Source: Eubacterium sp. (lineage in GTDB: Bacteria; Bacillota_A; Clostridia; Lachnospirales; Lachnospiraceae). From it: 26,188 nucleotides of DNA. A model generated the notes under the pieces. It was not told the DNA's origin, made no database searches, and was given only the letters and a program-made list of their open reading frames with translations. The translations under genes and the position numbers were made by a program. The DNA is taken from positions 1 through 26,188 of the forward strand of contig JAILEL010000069.1 in assembly GCA_024687845.1 (NCBI GenBank), given 5' to 3'. Positions 1 through 8,066 of the stretch are shown here, piece after piece (positions within the stretch are counted from its first letter, which is position 1; each line of letters opens with the position of its first letter).

Positions 1-239
1 AAAAGCTTTCTTCCTGTTATTCCTTTAAGGTACTTGACGATGACTGTTACAGAAAGCTTCGGTGGTGCAGTAATAAAACAATGTACATGGTCGCATTCTC
101 CACATTCAAACATTTGAACTGTAAAGCCTTTCTCATCAGCAGTAAGAATCTTTCGACGATATTTGACAGACCAAACCACATGGTAATTAATGTTACAGAC
201 CGAAGTTCTGTAATGTATTAGATTATTTTTCATACACAT
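1..239 (-). pseudogene. tnpA: IS200/IS605-family Y1 (HUH) transposase TnpA, 5' part, internally deleted
   Basis: The reverse strand reads from ATG at 239 (or 233) into the left edge, giving an N-terminus with the family blocks NYHVVWSVKYRRKIL, DHVHCFITAPPKLS and VKYLKGITGRKL. The His-x-His metal-binding pair of the HUH nuclease is present (HVH, about residues 49-51 counted from 233). In full-length relatives, as I remember them, a helix of roughly 17-20 residues lies between the RRKIL(T) strand and the EKGFTV block. Here LTA is followed directly by DEKGFTV, still in frame, so an internal deletion is likely. The catalytic Tyr would lie beyond the left edge and cannot be checked. The enzyme normally cuts and joins single-stranded DNA at subterminal hairpins. 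Family call is secure; loss of function is inferred. Confidence 0.8.
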
Positions 240-290
240 AGTATAACATATTTGACAGATTATTGCATTAACCTTATAGTTCAATCAGGG

Positions 291-308
291 CTGCGCCGTC
301 AGGCGCAG
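291..308 (-). repeat. Subterminal hairpin at the tnpA-proximal end of the IS200-like element
   Basis: CTGCGCC (291-297) and GGCGCAG (302-308) form a perfect 7-bp stem with a 4-base loop, about 50 bases upstream of the tnpA start. IS200/IS605 elements carry such imperfect palindromes near their ends as TnpA recognition sites. The element end is probably near 310-322, but the exact cut site cannot be set from one side. Confidence 0.55.
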
Positions 309-321
309 TTTCCTATTATAT

Positions 322-360
322 AAAAAAAGACCCCTATACCATTTCTGGTATAGAGATCTT
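322..360 (-). terminator. Rho-independent terminator of the CotH-family gene
   Basis: On the minus strand AGATCTCTATACCA pairs with TGGTATAGGGGTCT around a GAAA loop, and seven T residues follow directly (328-322). It lies 36 bases after the stop codon at 396. The T tract abuts the presumed end of the IS200-like element. Confidence 0.85.
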
Positions 361-395
361 TGTCTTGTCATCTTAACTTAATGACATTGGTATAC

Positions 396-2669
396 TTACT
401 TAGACTTTTTATTTTTTCGAACTAGAATAAATGTTGTTCCTCCAAGTAATGTTATAATTATAAGGAGAATCACGAGATACTTTTTCCCGAATGAAAAAGG
501 TCCTGTCCTTTTGTGTCCATTTTCCTCTGTACTGAGCTTTACGAAAGCAGCATAGAACTGCACGTCATCCTTTGGTTCAATATTCTGATCAAACGCTAAT
601 CCCTTTTCGTCCTTCCAGCCGCTGAAAACATAGCCCTTCTTCTTAGGTGATTCTGGAGCTTCGTTAATCGCATCACCTATCAGCTTGTCCGCTTCATAAT
701 ATGTTTCTCCATCCACGCTAAATGTCACGTGATATGTAAGGTGGTAGATGTCCCCGAGATTATCATTTATCCAGTCTCTTCTTTCAGTTATCCAGCTTCT
801 GTATTCCTGAATAGCTTCCTCATAGCTTTTATACTGACGAGTATTCCCATCTGACCCATGTGACCACAGCTCTGAATTATAGCTTTCAGCTGTTTTCATT
901 TCCTCGAAATATTTATCAAGAAGGCCCTCCGGCTTAATTATTTCCTCGACAAGTACATCTATATCTGACCACCTGTCATGTATTGCCTGAAGGAATTCCG
1001 GATCCTTTTTTAAGCGGTTAATCCATTCACAGTGTGTATTATTAAAGCCTTGCAGCCTTTCTCCCATGTTGACCTGACTTCCCCAGGCAACAAAGTCAAA
1101 ATCCCAGAGAGGACCGAAATATAATTTTCCAGACCTCTTCTTATAGAGATATGTACTTTCCGTATCATATGCATCAGTATTAATGGAAAATTCCTGAATC
1201 CACCAGTAATCAATGAGAGAATCAAAGTCTATATATTCCTTATAGCTTTTTCCCTCTGTATCCTTAAAGCTATCGCCAAATATGGCATCCTCAGTTTTTT
1301 GCAGATAATTATTGATATAATTCTTCTGTGCTTCATTTCCAGCTTCAGTAAAATCAGGACTTTCCGTCAGAAAGGACATACCAGAAGCTGTTACGATTTT
1401 ATTCTCCGGCGGATCTTCTTCATCCGGACACATGGCAAGAAAATAACCTCCAGTGATCACGTCCAAGTCCTCATCATTTTCCTCCAGTTCATCTATCTCA
1501 ACTCTTCCTTCTCCCACGCGAATATGCTCTGAGAGAAAATAGGTTCCTAAATATTTATTATTCATTACAACTTCAACCGGAATACTCTGGGGAGTGAATT
1601 CCAGTCCCAGTTCTGAGCCAAGCCAGTAGGTCACACGATTTCTCATCTGTGTAACATCCAAACTGTTAGCCAGAAGAACCCAATGTTTGTTGGCACCCAT
1701 TCCAAACAGATCTAACTTCTTGTCCAGCTTTATCTTGTATGGTTTTTTCTCTTCGGCCCAGGAAGAATTACCCCTACCCTTTATATATTCAAGATCCAGG
1801 TCTGAATAATCAGTTTCGGTCTTTCCGGAATATTCGGATATATAACCATCAGGAACTTGAATGCTGAACTTGCCATAACATTTTTCACTATGGTTCTTGC
1901 TCTTGTTCATCGCTTCGATAGTTCCTTTGGATTCATCAATATCAAGATATATAACCGGAAGCGAATTCTCTGTAAATTCAATAGAATTAAGAGCAAATTT
2001 GGTCTCTTTCTCATCTTCACTCTCGTTATCATTTGAAACCCTGAAGCTAAGAGAAACCTTATGTTCACCCTTGATTTTTCTATCATATACATCCATGGTC
2101 TGAGTTAATGACTTACCACCATATATACTCTCGGAAGTACTTTGCTCTGAAGTACTCTGCTCTGAACTATCTGTCACAGAAGCCACATTCTCATTACTAT
2201 CCGTTGCAGAAGCTATATCCCCTGAATCTTCACTCGGAAGAAGAAAGCTTGCCACCGGTTCTGTTTCTTTATCAAGATAGACATCCACATAAACTGTTGC
2301 CCCTTCCCGGGCATACCCATCTAGAGAAATCCTTCCAACAGGATTTCTGTCAAATATCAGGCTTCTGTCCAGCCTGAGTCTTCCTTCGTTTAGAGAATCT
2401 GATTCCGCCTTTATCAAAAGATAATTGTTTTCAGATTTTGAAAAACTGACTTCCGAAGGAGCATCAGCATAATCTAAACTACCGGAACTGAATTCGTCAG
2501 CTAAACTGATAATATGATAAGAATCCTTCTGTTCATCAGTTAAAGATTCTGGATTTTCTTCAGCCTGCACATTCTCCATAGCAAAGAGTCCCACCAAAAA
2601 GGCAGTCAGAAATACAGTTATAAATACCATTATAGAAAAAAATACGATAATTGATTTTTCGATTTTCAT
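396..2669 (-). CDS. CotH kinase-family surface protein, membrane-anchored
   Basis: 757 residues. Residues 6-30 are a hydrophobic signal segment followed by VQA/EE, a plausible cleavage site. Residues 60-235 are a beta-rich region split by a Ser/Thr/Glu spacer (about 150-182), possibly carbohydrate-binding-like. Residues 237-640 match the CotH family: IKGRGNSSW (297-304), KKPYKIKL (308-315) and GPLWDFD (519-525), whose Asp residues are likely metal ligands. Residues 645-712 resemble an InlB B-repeat/Flg_new module (GYVFSGW). Residues 729-750 are a C-terminal transmembrane helix ending in KNKKSK, so the protein should sit on the outer face of the membrane. CotH proteins are atypical kinases of secreted or spore-coat proteins; the substrate here is unknown. 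The start has an AGGAG site (2676-2680). It is the last gene of the row and has its own terminator. Confidence 0.9.
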   Translation of the reverse strand: MKIEKSIIVFFSIMVFITVFLTAFLVGLFAMENVQAEENPESLTDEQKDSYHIISLADEFSSGSLDYADAPSEVSFSKSENNYLLIKAESDSLNEGRLRLDRSLIFDRNPVGRISLDGYAREGATVYVDVYLDKETEPVASFLLPSEDSGDIASATDSNENVASVTDSSEQSTSEQSTSESIYGGKSLTQTMDVYDRKIKGEHKVSLSFRVSNDNESEDEKETKFALNSIEFTENSLPVIYLDIDESKGTIEAMNKSKNHSEKCYGKFSIQVPDGYISEYSGKTETDYSDLDLEYIKGRGNSSWAEEKKPYKIKLDKKLDLFGMGANKHWVLLANSLDVTQMRNRVTYWLGSELGLEFTPQSIPVEVVMNNKYLGTYFLSEHIRVGEGRVEIDELEENDEDLDVITGGYFLAMCPDEEDPPENKIVTASGMSFLTESPDFTEAGNEAQKNYINNYLQKTEDAIFGDSFKDTEGKSYKEYIDFDSLIDYWWIQEFSINTDAYDTESTYLYKKRSGKLYFGPLWDFDFVAWGSQVNMGERLQGFNNTHCEWINRLKKDPEFLQAIHDRWSDIDVLVEEIIKPEGLLDKYFEEMKTAESYNSELWSHGSDGNTRQYKSYEEAIQEYRSWITERRDWINDNLGDIYHLTYHVTFSVDGETYYEADKLIGDAINEAPESPKKKGYVFSGWKDEKGLAFDQNIEPKDDVQFYAAFVKLSTEENGHKRTGPFSFGKKYLVILLIIITLLGGTTFILVRKNKKSK
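2134..2163 (-). repeat. 15-bp tandem duplication in the CotH spacer
   Basis: Two adjacent 15-base units (2134-2148 and 2149-2163) differ by one base and encode SEQST-SEQST in the Ser-rich spacer. They fall in a linker, so copy-number change would alter spacer length only. Confidence 0.75.
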
Positions 2670-2739
2670 ATAAACTCCTGTACATTTGCTAGTTTTGATT
2701 TAGCTTGGCTATAACGCAGAATGAATAATAAAACTATAT

Positions 2740-2768
2740 AAAGGGCTATGCTTAATGCACAGCCCTTT
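2740..2768 (-). terminator. Terminator-like hairpin after the Cys-rich secreted protein gene
   Basis: AAAGGGCT (2740-2747) pairs with AGCCCTTT (2761-2768), and TGC/GCA extends the stem past one mismatch. On the minus strand it begins 10 bases after the stop at 2778 and is followed by TTTATATAGTTTTA, a mediocre T tract. It separates this gene from the CotH gene. Confidence 0.7.
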
Positions 2769-2777
2769 GTAGTAGCT

Positions 2778-4670
2778 TTAGTATTCTGGTATGATGATAT
2801 CCACTCTATCACTTGGAGCGGTATCTAAGCCACCAGCATCATGATTAAATGTTGCAGTTTTCTCGACTACAACGGTTGCTTTTTCATAATTTATATTTTT
2901 ACCTGATGTTCTATATCCTATAGGATCAGATGCCGTCGGATTAGTCCACTGTCCCCCAACACCGAAAAGTCCGACAGTCTTTTTATAGCTTGGATAATTC
3001 GCCGGGTTAGCCAACGACAGATTATCCGGACTTTTGGCCATGAATTCCAGCTGATCCTTTCGATTATAGCCTACTTTAAGTACTCCGTTCTTACGAACCT
3101 CTATCTTACTTCCTTTTCCAATTACACCATAAGTAAGAACAACCGTTCCATAATTAATCATGGTTCCACCGCCTACAAGACGAAGTGGAGCATTTGATTC
3201 ATTATACGGGTTTGTTTTATTCTTATCGATTCCAGTGCAGAACCCATAAATCTTTCCGCCCGGCATTACAACAACATTACCACCGTCACATTCAATGGTG
3301 CCCTGTCCCTGACAGAATTTGGTATATGGAGATATACATCCTCCATCTTTAACTACAAGAGTACCACCCTTCTTTACTACAATTTTTCCATTATTAATAA
3401 GGTTTGTACCTACATAAACAGTTCCACCATCTATGGTAAGAACTTCGCCCTTAGGAAGAATGATTCCGTCAGATATATTAACTTTACCCTTTCCTTTTCC
3501 CTCTTCATCTCCAGCACCTACAAATGCACCAGCATCTATTGGCAAAAGTTCTCCGGCATTAATAGTCTGTGAAGTAATAGATGTAAAAAGATGCGGAGTA
3601 CCTACAAACATATTATATCCATAATATACTTCCGGATGTTTAAGCGGACCATCTAATGACCGACATCCCTGTGGTATGATCTCCATTTTTTTATAGGTTG
3701 CCATGGTCAAATAACAATATCTCGTATCATCTCTGTAAACGCTATAACCTAATCCACTGGCGGCACAACGGCTACAGTAGTCGTCATTATATGCAACTAT
3801 AAACCAGCAGTCATTATTGTAAACCATATGCCAGTTATCTACTTCTGGATCCTTAACGACCTCATGTCTGCAGTACATCGCAGGCTCACGATAGGAAGCT
3901 GTAGTTCCAAGCAGACCTGCAACGTATAAATAAAAATCTTTACTATCAGGCTGATAAGCAGCAGCTTCCGATCCTGAAAGCTTTTCTCTTGGAAAGCAGA
4001 TAGATATAGCAGTCCTTCCGTTATCTGATCCAAACTTCGTAGCTTTAATCCATGGAACACCCATGGATCCACCTGTTGTAAAGAACCTGGAACTCCACAT
4101 ATCATCATCAGATAATGCATTATCATATCCTGCTTTATCCATCTTTATAAACAGATTTTCCTCTGCATCAAAATAATAAGCAAAGGAATGATCAAAGTAA
4201 TCAAAATCTTTTCCACAATAACCCGATATTTTTCGTGTATCAGTCTCGGCATTATAACTTAATGTGGTAAAATCCTTTGTAAATCCGCTCAGGTAATAAT
4301 CATTCTTAGTCGGAAGAAAGAAATGATTCCTATCAGCATATGACGAAAGAAAATAATGTTTATTATCTTTATTATTTATTCCGGTTGCAAGAATAACCGG
4401 GTGATACAAATTATCACTGAATATAGTTCTCACATTACTACCGTTAACAACCTTCCAATCCCAAAATTCCACACGCCCGGTTTTGGGTTTCAGAATATTA
4501 TTTTTTTCTTCATCCTCCTCCTGTTTTGCTGCTTCGGTGTTGGAATCACCATCGGCGTGTACATACCCACCCGGCACAGCAAAAATACCGGAAAACATAA
4601 GAGCAAGTGCCACCATAAATGACACCAGCACATGTTTTTTATTTAGATTTATTAAGAGCTTTCTATGCAT
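2778..4670 (-). CDS. Secreted Cys-rich protein with beta-solenoid-like segment, function unknown
   Basis: 630 residues; I do not recognise a named family. Residues 12-39 form a signal peptide (VLVSFMVALALMFSGIFAV, then YVHA/DG), followed by a short acidic spacer. Residues 60-365 are rich in Tyr, Phe and Cys (Cys152, 225, 267, 288, 299, 302, 319, 336) and include a CxxC pair (YCSRC). Residues 395-535 are short Gly/Val strands such as GGTVYVG, GKIVVKKGGTLVVKDGG and GNVVVMPGGKIYG. These resemble turns of a right-handed beta-helix, as in adhesins or carbohydrate-active surface proteins. There is no LPxTG motif or C-terminal anchor, so it is probably released or held by partners. The start has a strong GGAGGG site. 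It sits between the small anchored protein and the CotH gene, which makes it a possible CotH substrate (inference). Confidence 0.8.
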   Translation of the reverse strand: MHRKLLINLNKKHVLVSFMVALALMFSGIFAVPGGYVHADGDSNTEAAKQEEDEEKNNILKPKTGRVEFWDWKVVNGSNVRTIFSDNLYHPVILATGINNKDNKHYFLSSYADRNHFFLPTKNDYYLSGFTKDFTTLSYNAETDTRKISGYCGKDFDYFDHSFAYYFDAEENLFIKMDKAGYDNALSDDDMWSSRFFTTGGSMGVPWIKATKFGSDNGRTAISICFPREKLSGSEAAAYQPDSKDFYLYVAGLLGTTASYREPAMYCRHEVVKDPEVDNWHMVYNNDCWFIVAYNDDYCSRCAASGLGYSVYRDDTRYCYLTMATYKKMEIIPQGCRSLDGPLKHPEVYYGYNMFVGTPHLFTSITSQTINAGELLPIDAGAFVGAGDEEGKGKGKVNISDGIILPKGEVLTIDGGTVYVGTNLINNGKIVVKKGGTLVVKDGGCISPYTKFCQGQGTIECDGGNVVVMPGGKIYGFCTGIDKNKTNPYNESNAPLRLVGGGTMINYGTVVLTYGVIGKGSKIEVRKNGVLKVGYNRKDQLEFMAKSPDNLSLANPANYPSYKKTVGLFGVGGQWTNPTASDPIGYRTSGKNINYEKATVVVEKTATFNHDAGGLDTAPSDRVDIIIPEY

Positions 4671-4738
4671 AATTCACCCTCCGGGTATTATTTACGAGAA
4701 TTCTAACATTTAATGTATAACAAAAGAGCAACACAGAA

Positions 4739-5647
4739 TCATTTTTCTTCAGCATCAGAAAATGTCATATGTCCATCCTTGAAAACAGTAACTTTAATTT
4801 TTCTTCCAATACCAAGCGATTCACTGGCAAACTGCAGAACGGTTTCACCTTTAACCTCAGTTGCGTCTGTTTCTGTACTCAACTCAGCTGTTGCATTGGA
4901 AGCTGTTGCTCTATACTCATCCAATACATGATCTTCTTCATCAATCTCTCTCGGATCTGTTGAACCCAAATAAAGATAACAATAGGTTCTATTTCCCTCT
5001 TCGAATTCTTTAATCATCATAGCATTGTTATCTGCCTCAACCTGCCAGTCACCTTTGCCATTTACAAAATCAATATTTCCAAGTATTCTCTTCTTGTCAG
5101 CATCCGTGTCTGAAGCATACAGGATGCTATAGTCATCTTCAAAAAAGCTACTTTTTCCACACAGAATTATCGGATTCGATGTATCAGCTCCAATCACATA
5201 GTCTCCATAGGAAAGGTCTGCAAAATCCAGAAAATCACATCTGAAGCTACCTGTTTCTTCATCCTCAGAAATGTATACATTAAAGCTTATAACAGCCTCA
5301 TCAACACTTACTCCGCCAACATCCATTCTCTTGGCGAAGTTCACAACTGTAATGCCTGCACTTTTCGGAGAAATAATGTATTTAGTTTTTTCAGCCTTTG
5401 CCTTACCCTTCTCTTCTATCGAGATATAGTCAGCATCCTCAGCCTCCGCATACCACATAACCTTACTTCCAGACTTGTCCTTCAAGGTTATGCTGATATT
5501 TCCATCCTCTTGTTTATAACAAACAGGATAATCTGTATCCTTAAAAAGACGAGTGAAACTGCGATAATACTGGATACCAAATATCAGGGCGGAAATAAGT
5601 AGCATTCCCACAAATACTGATAAAAATATAATGATGATTTTTTTCAT
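4739..5647 (-). CDS. Membrane-anchored extracytoplasmic protein, paralogue of the protein at 13117-13878
   Basis: 302 residues, family not recognised. Residues 3-25 are a single hydrophobic helix after MKK without a lipobox Cys; the rest is predicted outside the membrane and beta-rich. It shares clear blocks with the 253-residue protein at 13117-13878: LFKDTDYPV versus LFADTDYPV just after the helix, FVNGKGDW versus FISGKGDW in the middle, and KIKVTVFKDG versus EIKVIFNKNG at the end. This copy carries an extra acidic Ser/Thr stretch (about residues 235-265). Start site AAGGTG lies 9-14 bases upstream. It is 22 bases after the coiled-coil gene at 5670-7379 and 68 bases ahead of the secreted Cys-rich gene, so these are probably co-transcribed. 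Confidence 0.8.
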   Translation of the reverse strand: MKKIIIIFLSVFVGMLLISALIFGIQYYRSFTRLFKDTDYPVCYKQEDGNISITLKDKSGSKVMWYAEAEDADYISIEEKGKAKAEKTKYIISPKSAGITVVNFAKRMDVGGVSVDEAVISFNVYISEDEETGSFRCDFLDFADLSYGDYVIGADTSNPIILCGKSSFFEDDYSILYASDTDADKKRILGNIDFVNGKGDWQVEADNNAMMIKEFEEGNRTYCYLYLGSTDPREIDEEDHVLDEYRATASNATAELSTETDATEVKGETVLQFASESLGIGRKIKVTVFKDGHMTFSDAEEK

Positions 5648-5669
5648 GAGTTCTTCACCTTAAGATATC

Positions 5670-7379
5670 TTAATTATTATTTGGATTGATTTTTTTCTTT
5701 GAGCTAGCCTTATTTCCTGGTTTTGCATGTACATTTGCATATGTTTTACTTCTGGATCTGCCCTTTTCTTCTTCTATAGGCTGATTCTTCATAACCTCAA
5801 TTATATTATCTCCCAACTGTTGTGCCAGAAGTTTTTCACCATCCTCAGCAAGGAACTTAATGCACTTATCCTTAAACTCCCCACCTCGCATATAACTATA
5901 ATATACTATATTAAACTCAGGTACTGATGCAAGCTGTTTTGCAACTTCATCCAACTTATGGTTATCTTTATATTTTCGCCATACCAAGCCAGAAAATGGT
6001 CTGCTCTCCATAAACTGCTTCTGTTCATTATAAACCAGTTGAAATAGAACAATAGATGCTACTTTCTCTTTTATCTTATTCTTATTTGCAACTGTTATCC
6101 TGGATTTATTTTTTATAATGTTTATAATTTCCTGAGAAGAATCCTTAGCCCAATCAGCCACTCTTCCCAATAAGCTTTCCTTGCTTTCAATTCTTGAAAT
6201 GTTTGAAAGTCTCGTTACCTTTGCCAGGGCTCTATTCTCAATAATTCCCTTCTTACTCACTTCATTTATCTTAGGAGTATTGTCTTCTGACAGCTGTTTA
6301 AAAACTTGCCAGCCTTCTTTTTCCTTATTAAATTCATTCTGACGGAACTTTACCTCATCTTCATCAAGTCTGCCCTTGATAGTACCATCAATCATAAGAG
6401 CTCCCTGCAAAAGCATATATTGACTATAAGCCTTCTCATCGTCTTTATTAGCCAGCTCCTCCCCCAAATTCATAGCCTTCTCTATATAATCCTTAAGCCT
6501 TTTAGACAGACTTTTTTCTTTTTCAATTATTTCCTTTGTTATTCCATTTCCTTTTGTGAAATCACTCTGATTATTAATAAACTCGTTATCAATCTTTCTG
6601 CTTTCTACCTTCAGCTCTTCCAGATCTTTATATATCTCAAGAAAGAATTTTTTATCTTCCTCGCCACCATGTTTATTTAGATTTCCATCGATGAAATTTT
6701 TCAGCATAGGAACAGCTTTTTCAAATTCATTTTCCTGCATAAGCTGTTCTCTCAATTTTTTCTCATTTTCAGCAAAATCATTACTCATCTTAATATTTCG
6801 GCGATAGAAATGGCGTGCTATCATAGCACTATATTCGTCCTGCTTGCTCAACGCTTCGCGGTTCAGACGATCAGGATCATTTTCAGCCATATCCTTGAAT
6901 TTTTCATTATTCTTGATTTCATCAACCATATCACGGGTTATGAACCTGAAAGAATTGACCTCAAATATCCTGTCAATAGCCTTCTCATTTCTTTCAGCCT
7001 TAAGAGCTTCCATTTGAGCAAGTGCTGATTCCCTGTCAGCATCAAGCTGTTTCTGTCTCTCGTATGATAAACGCAGGCTTTCACTAGTCATTCCTACAAT
7101 TATAGCCATCTTTACCACACGTTCAAGTTCTTTTTTCTCTTCCTCAGTCTTTGCTTTAGCATACTGCTTCTCGAATTCTTCGCGGGCCCCCTTAATAGCA
7201 CTCATCTGGTTATCTATCTCTATCAGATCCTTCTTAATACGTGCTACCTGCTCCTCGCTTTGTTCAGAATCAAGTTCTGTATTCAGCTCTCTACGTCTCT
7301 GATCCAGTCCATTTAATGTCTGGTCCATCATAGCTATAAGTTTAAGTTTCTCTTCAGAAACACTTGGTCCATTTCCCAT
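5670..7379 (-). CDS. Large cytoplasmic coiled-coil protein, function unknown
   Basis: 569 residues with no signal peptide or membrane helix. Residues 5-135 are highly charged helix with heptad-like spacing, for example the runs of E, K, L and R around 55-85. Residues 140-500 are mixed helical, with conserved-looking aromatic patches such as NSFRFITRDM and FSGLVWRKYKDNHKLDEV. The tail from about 535 is basic and low in complexity (KGRSRSKTY, SSKKKINPNNN). It has the same general design as the 533-residue protein at 9536-11137, but I see no alignable blocks between the two. A GAGGT ribosome site precedes the ATG. It lies immediately upstream of the anchored paralogue, which hints at a cytoplasmic scaffold or a secreted substrate of the same surface system. 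That role is inference. Confidence 0.75.
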   Translation of the reverse strand: MGNGPSVSEEKLKLIAMMDQTLNGLDQRRRELNTELDSEQSEEQVARIKKDLIEIDNQMSAIKGAREEFEKQYAKAKTEEEKKELERVVKMAIIVGMTSESLRLSYERQKQLDADRESALAQMEALKAERNEKAIDRIFEVNSFRFITRDMVDEIKNNEKFKDMAENDPDRLNREALSKQDEYSAMIARHFYRRNIKMSNDFAENEKKLREQLMQENEFEKAVPMLKNFIDGNLNKHGGEEDKKFFLEIYKDLEELKVESRKIDNEFINNQSDFTKGNGITKEIIEKEKSLSKRLKDYIEKAMNLGEELANKDDEKAYSQYMLLQGALMIDGTIKGRLDEDEVKFRQNEFNKEKEGWQVFKQLSEDNTPKINEVSKKGIIENRALAKVTRLSNISRIESKESLLGRVADWAKDSSQEIINIIKNKSRITVANKNKIKEKVASIVLFQLVYNEQKQFMESRPFSGLVWRKYKDNHKLDEVAKQLASVPEFNIVYYSYMRGGEFKDKCIKFLAEDGEKLLAQQLGDNIIEVMKNQPIEEEKGRSRSKTYANVHAKPGNKASSKKKINPNNN

Positions 7380-7451
7380 ATTGTAACCTCATATCTTTCT
7401 CCATCTGTCAGCTACACATAATTCTGACATTTTATCCACTCGCGGATGTTT

Positions 7452-8003
7452 CTAATAATTCTCATTTATGTATGCATATCTCAGGTGATCTCGGAACTGC
7501 CCACCGATCAATATGCTTGCTTTCTCAAAGCCTTCATGGAAGAAACCAAGTCTCTCAAGCACATGAACTGACTTCTCATTGTCAGTCATTACTCTGGCTT
7601 CGATTCTGTGAATATGCGCATATGACAGAAGATGCTCCATGCAGGCTGCACAGGCCTCGGTGCAATAACCATGTCCCTGAAGATTTTCATCCAGATTATA
7701 TCCGAATATCGTGCTGGCGTAGGGCTCCTTTCTGATTCTGCAAAAGCTCATTGAGCCTATCATCCTTTCAGGGTCTTCCTTCAGGAAATAGTAATAATAA
7801 GCAGATGTCATTCTGTCCATATTTGCGCGTTCCTGTGCCAGAGCCCGTTCCTGAAAGTCAAGTGTATAATATCGCTCGCCCTGATATGGTTCATGCTGCT
7901 CGAAGAATGCCCGGTTATCTGAGTAGAATTTGAGCATCTGCTCAGCCGTGATTGCATATGATGTTCTGAGAATGAGTCGTTCAGACTCGAATTGTTCTGT
8001 CAT
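7452..8003 (-). CDS. GNAT-family N-acetyltransferase (RimJ/RimL-like)
   Basis: 183 residues, normal for the Acetyltransf_3 type. The N-terminus has the typical ESERLILR strand. The acetyl-CoA binding region is recognisable around IFGYNLDENLQGHGYCTEA (QGHGYCTEA as the Q/R-x-x-G-x-G/A-like loop), followed by IEARVMTDNEKSVHVLERLGF, in which NEKSVHVLERLGF is the classic C-terminal signature. It transfers an acetyl group from acetyl-CoA to an amine; ribosomal-protein N-termini or small amines are usual substrates, and nothing here selects between them. AAGGAAG ribosome site. It lies 72 bases upstream of the coiled-coil gene and looks like a housekeeping passenger rather than part of the surface system. 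Confidence 0.9.
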   Translation of the reverse strand: MTEQFESERLILRTSYAITAEQMLKFYSDNRAFFEQHEPYQGERYYTLDFQERALAQERANMDRMTSAYYYYFLKEDPERMIGSMSFCRIRKEPYASTIFGYNLDENLQGHGYCTEACAACMEHLLSYAHIHRIEARVMTDNEKSVHVLERLGFFHEGFEKASILIGGQFRDHLRYAYINENY

Positions 8004-8066
8004 TTTTTCTTCCTTTTTAGGTAAACGCTCAATTATTTGATATAAATATATCCTCTAATTTACGCA

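Noticed and set aside
1299..1532. Plus-strand reading frame inside the CotH gene
   Set aside because: Antisense to a well-supported family gene, no ribosome site and no family motifs.
7406..7429. TGTCAG/CTGACA inverted repeat as a terminator after the GNAT gene
   Set aside because: Only 6 bp of stem, and the T-rich side faces the plus strand, where there is no gene.
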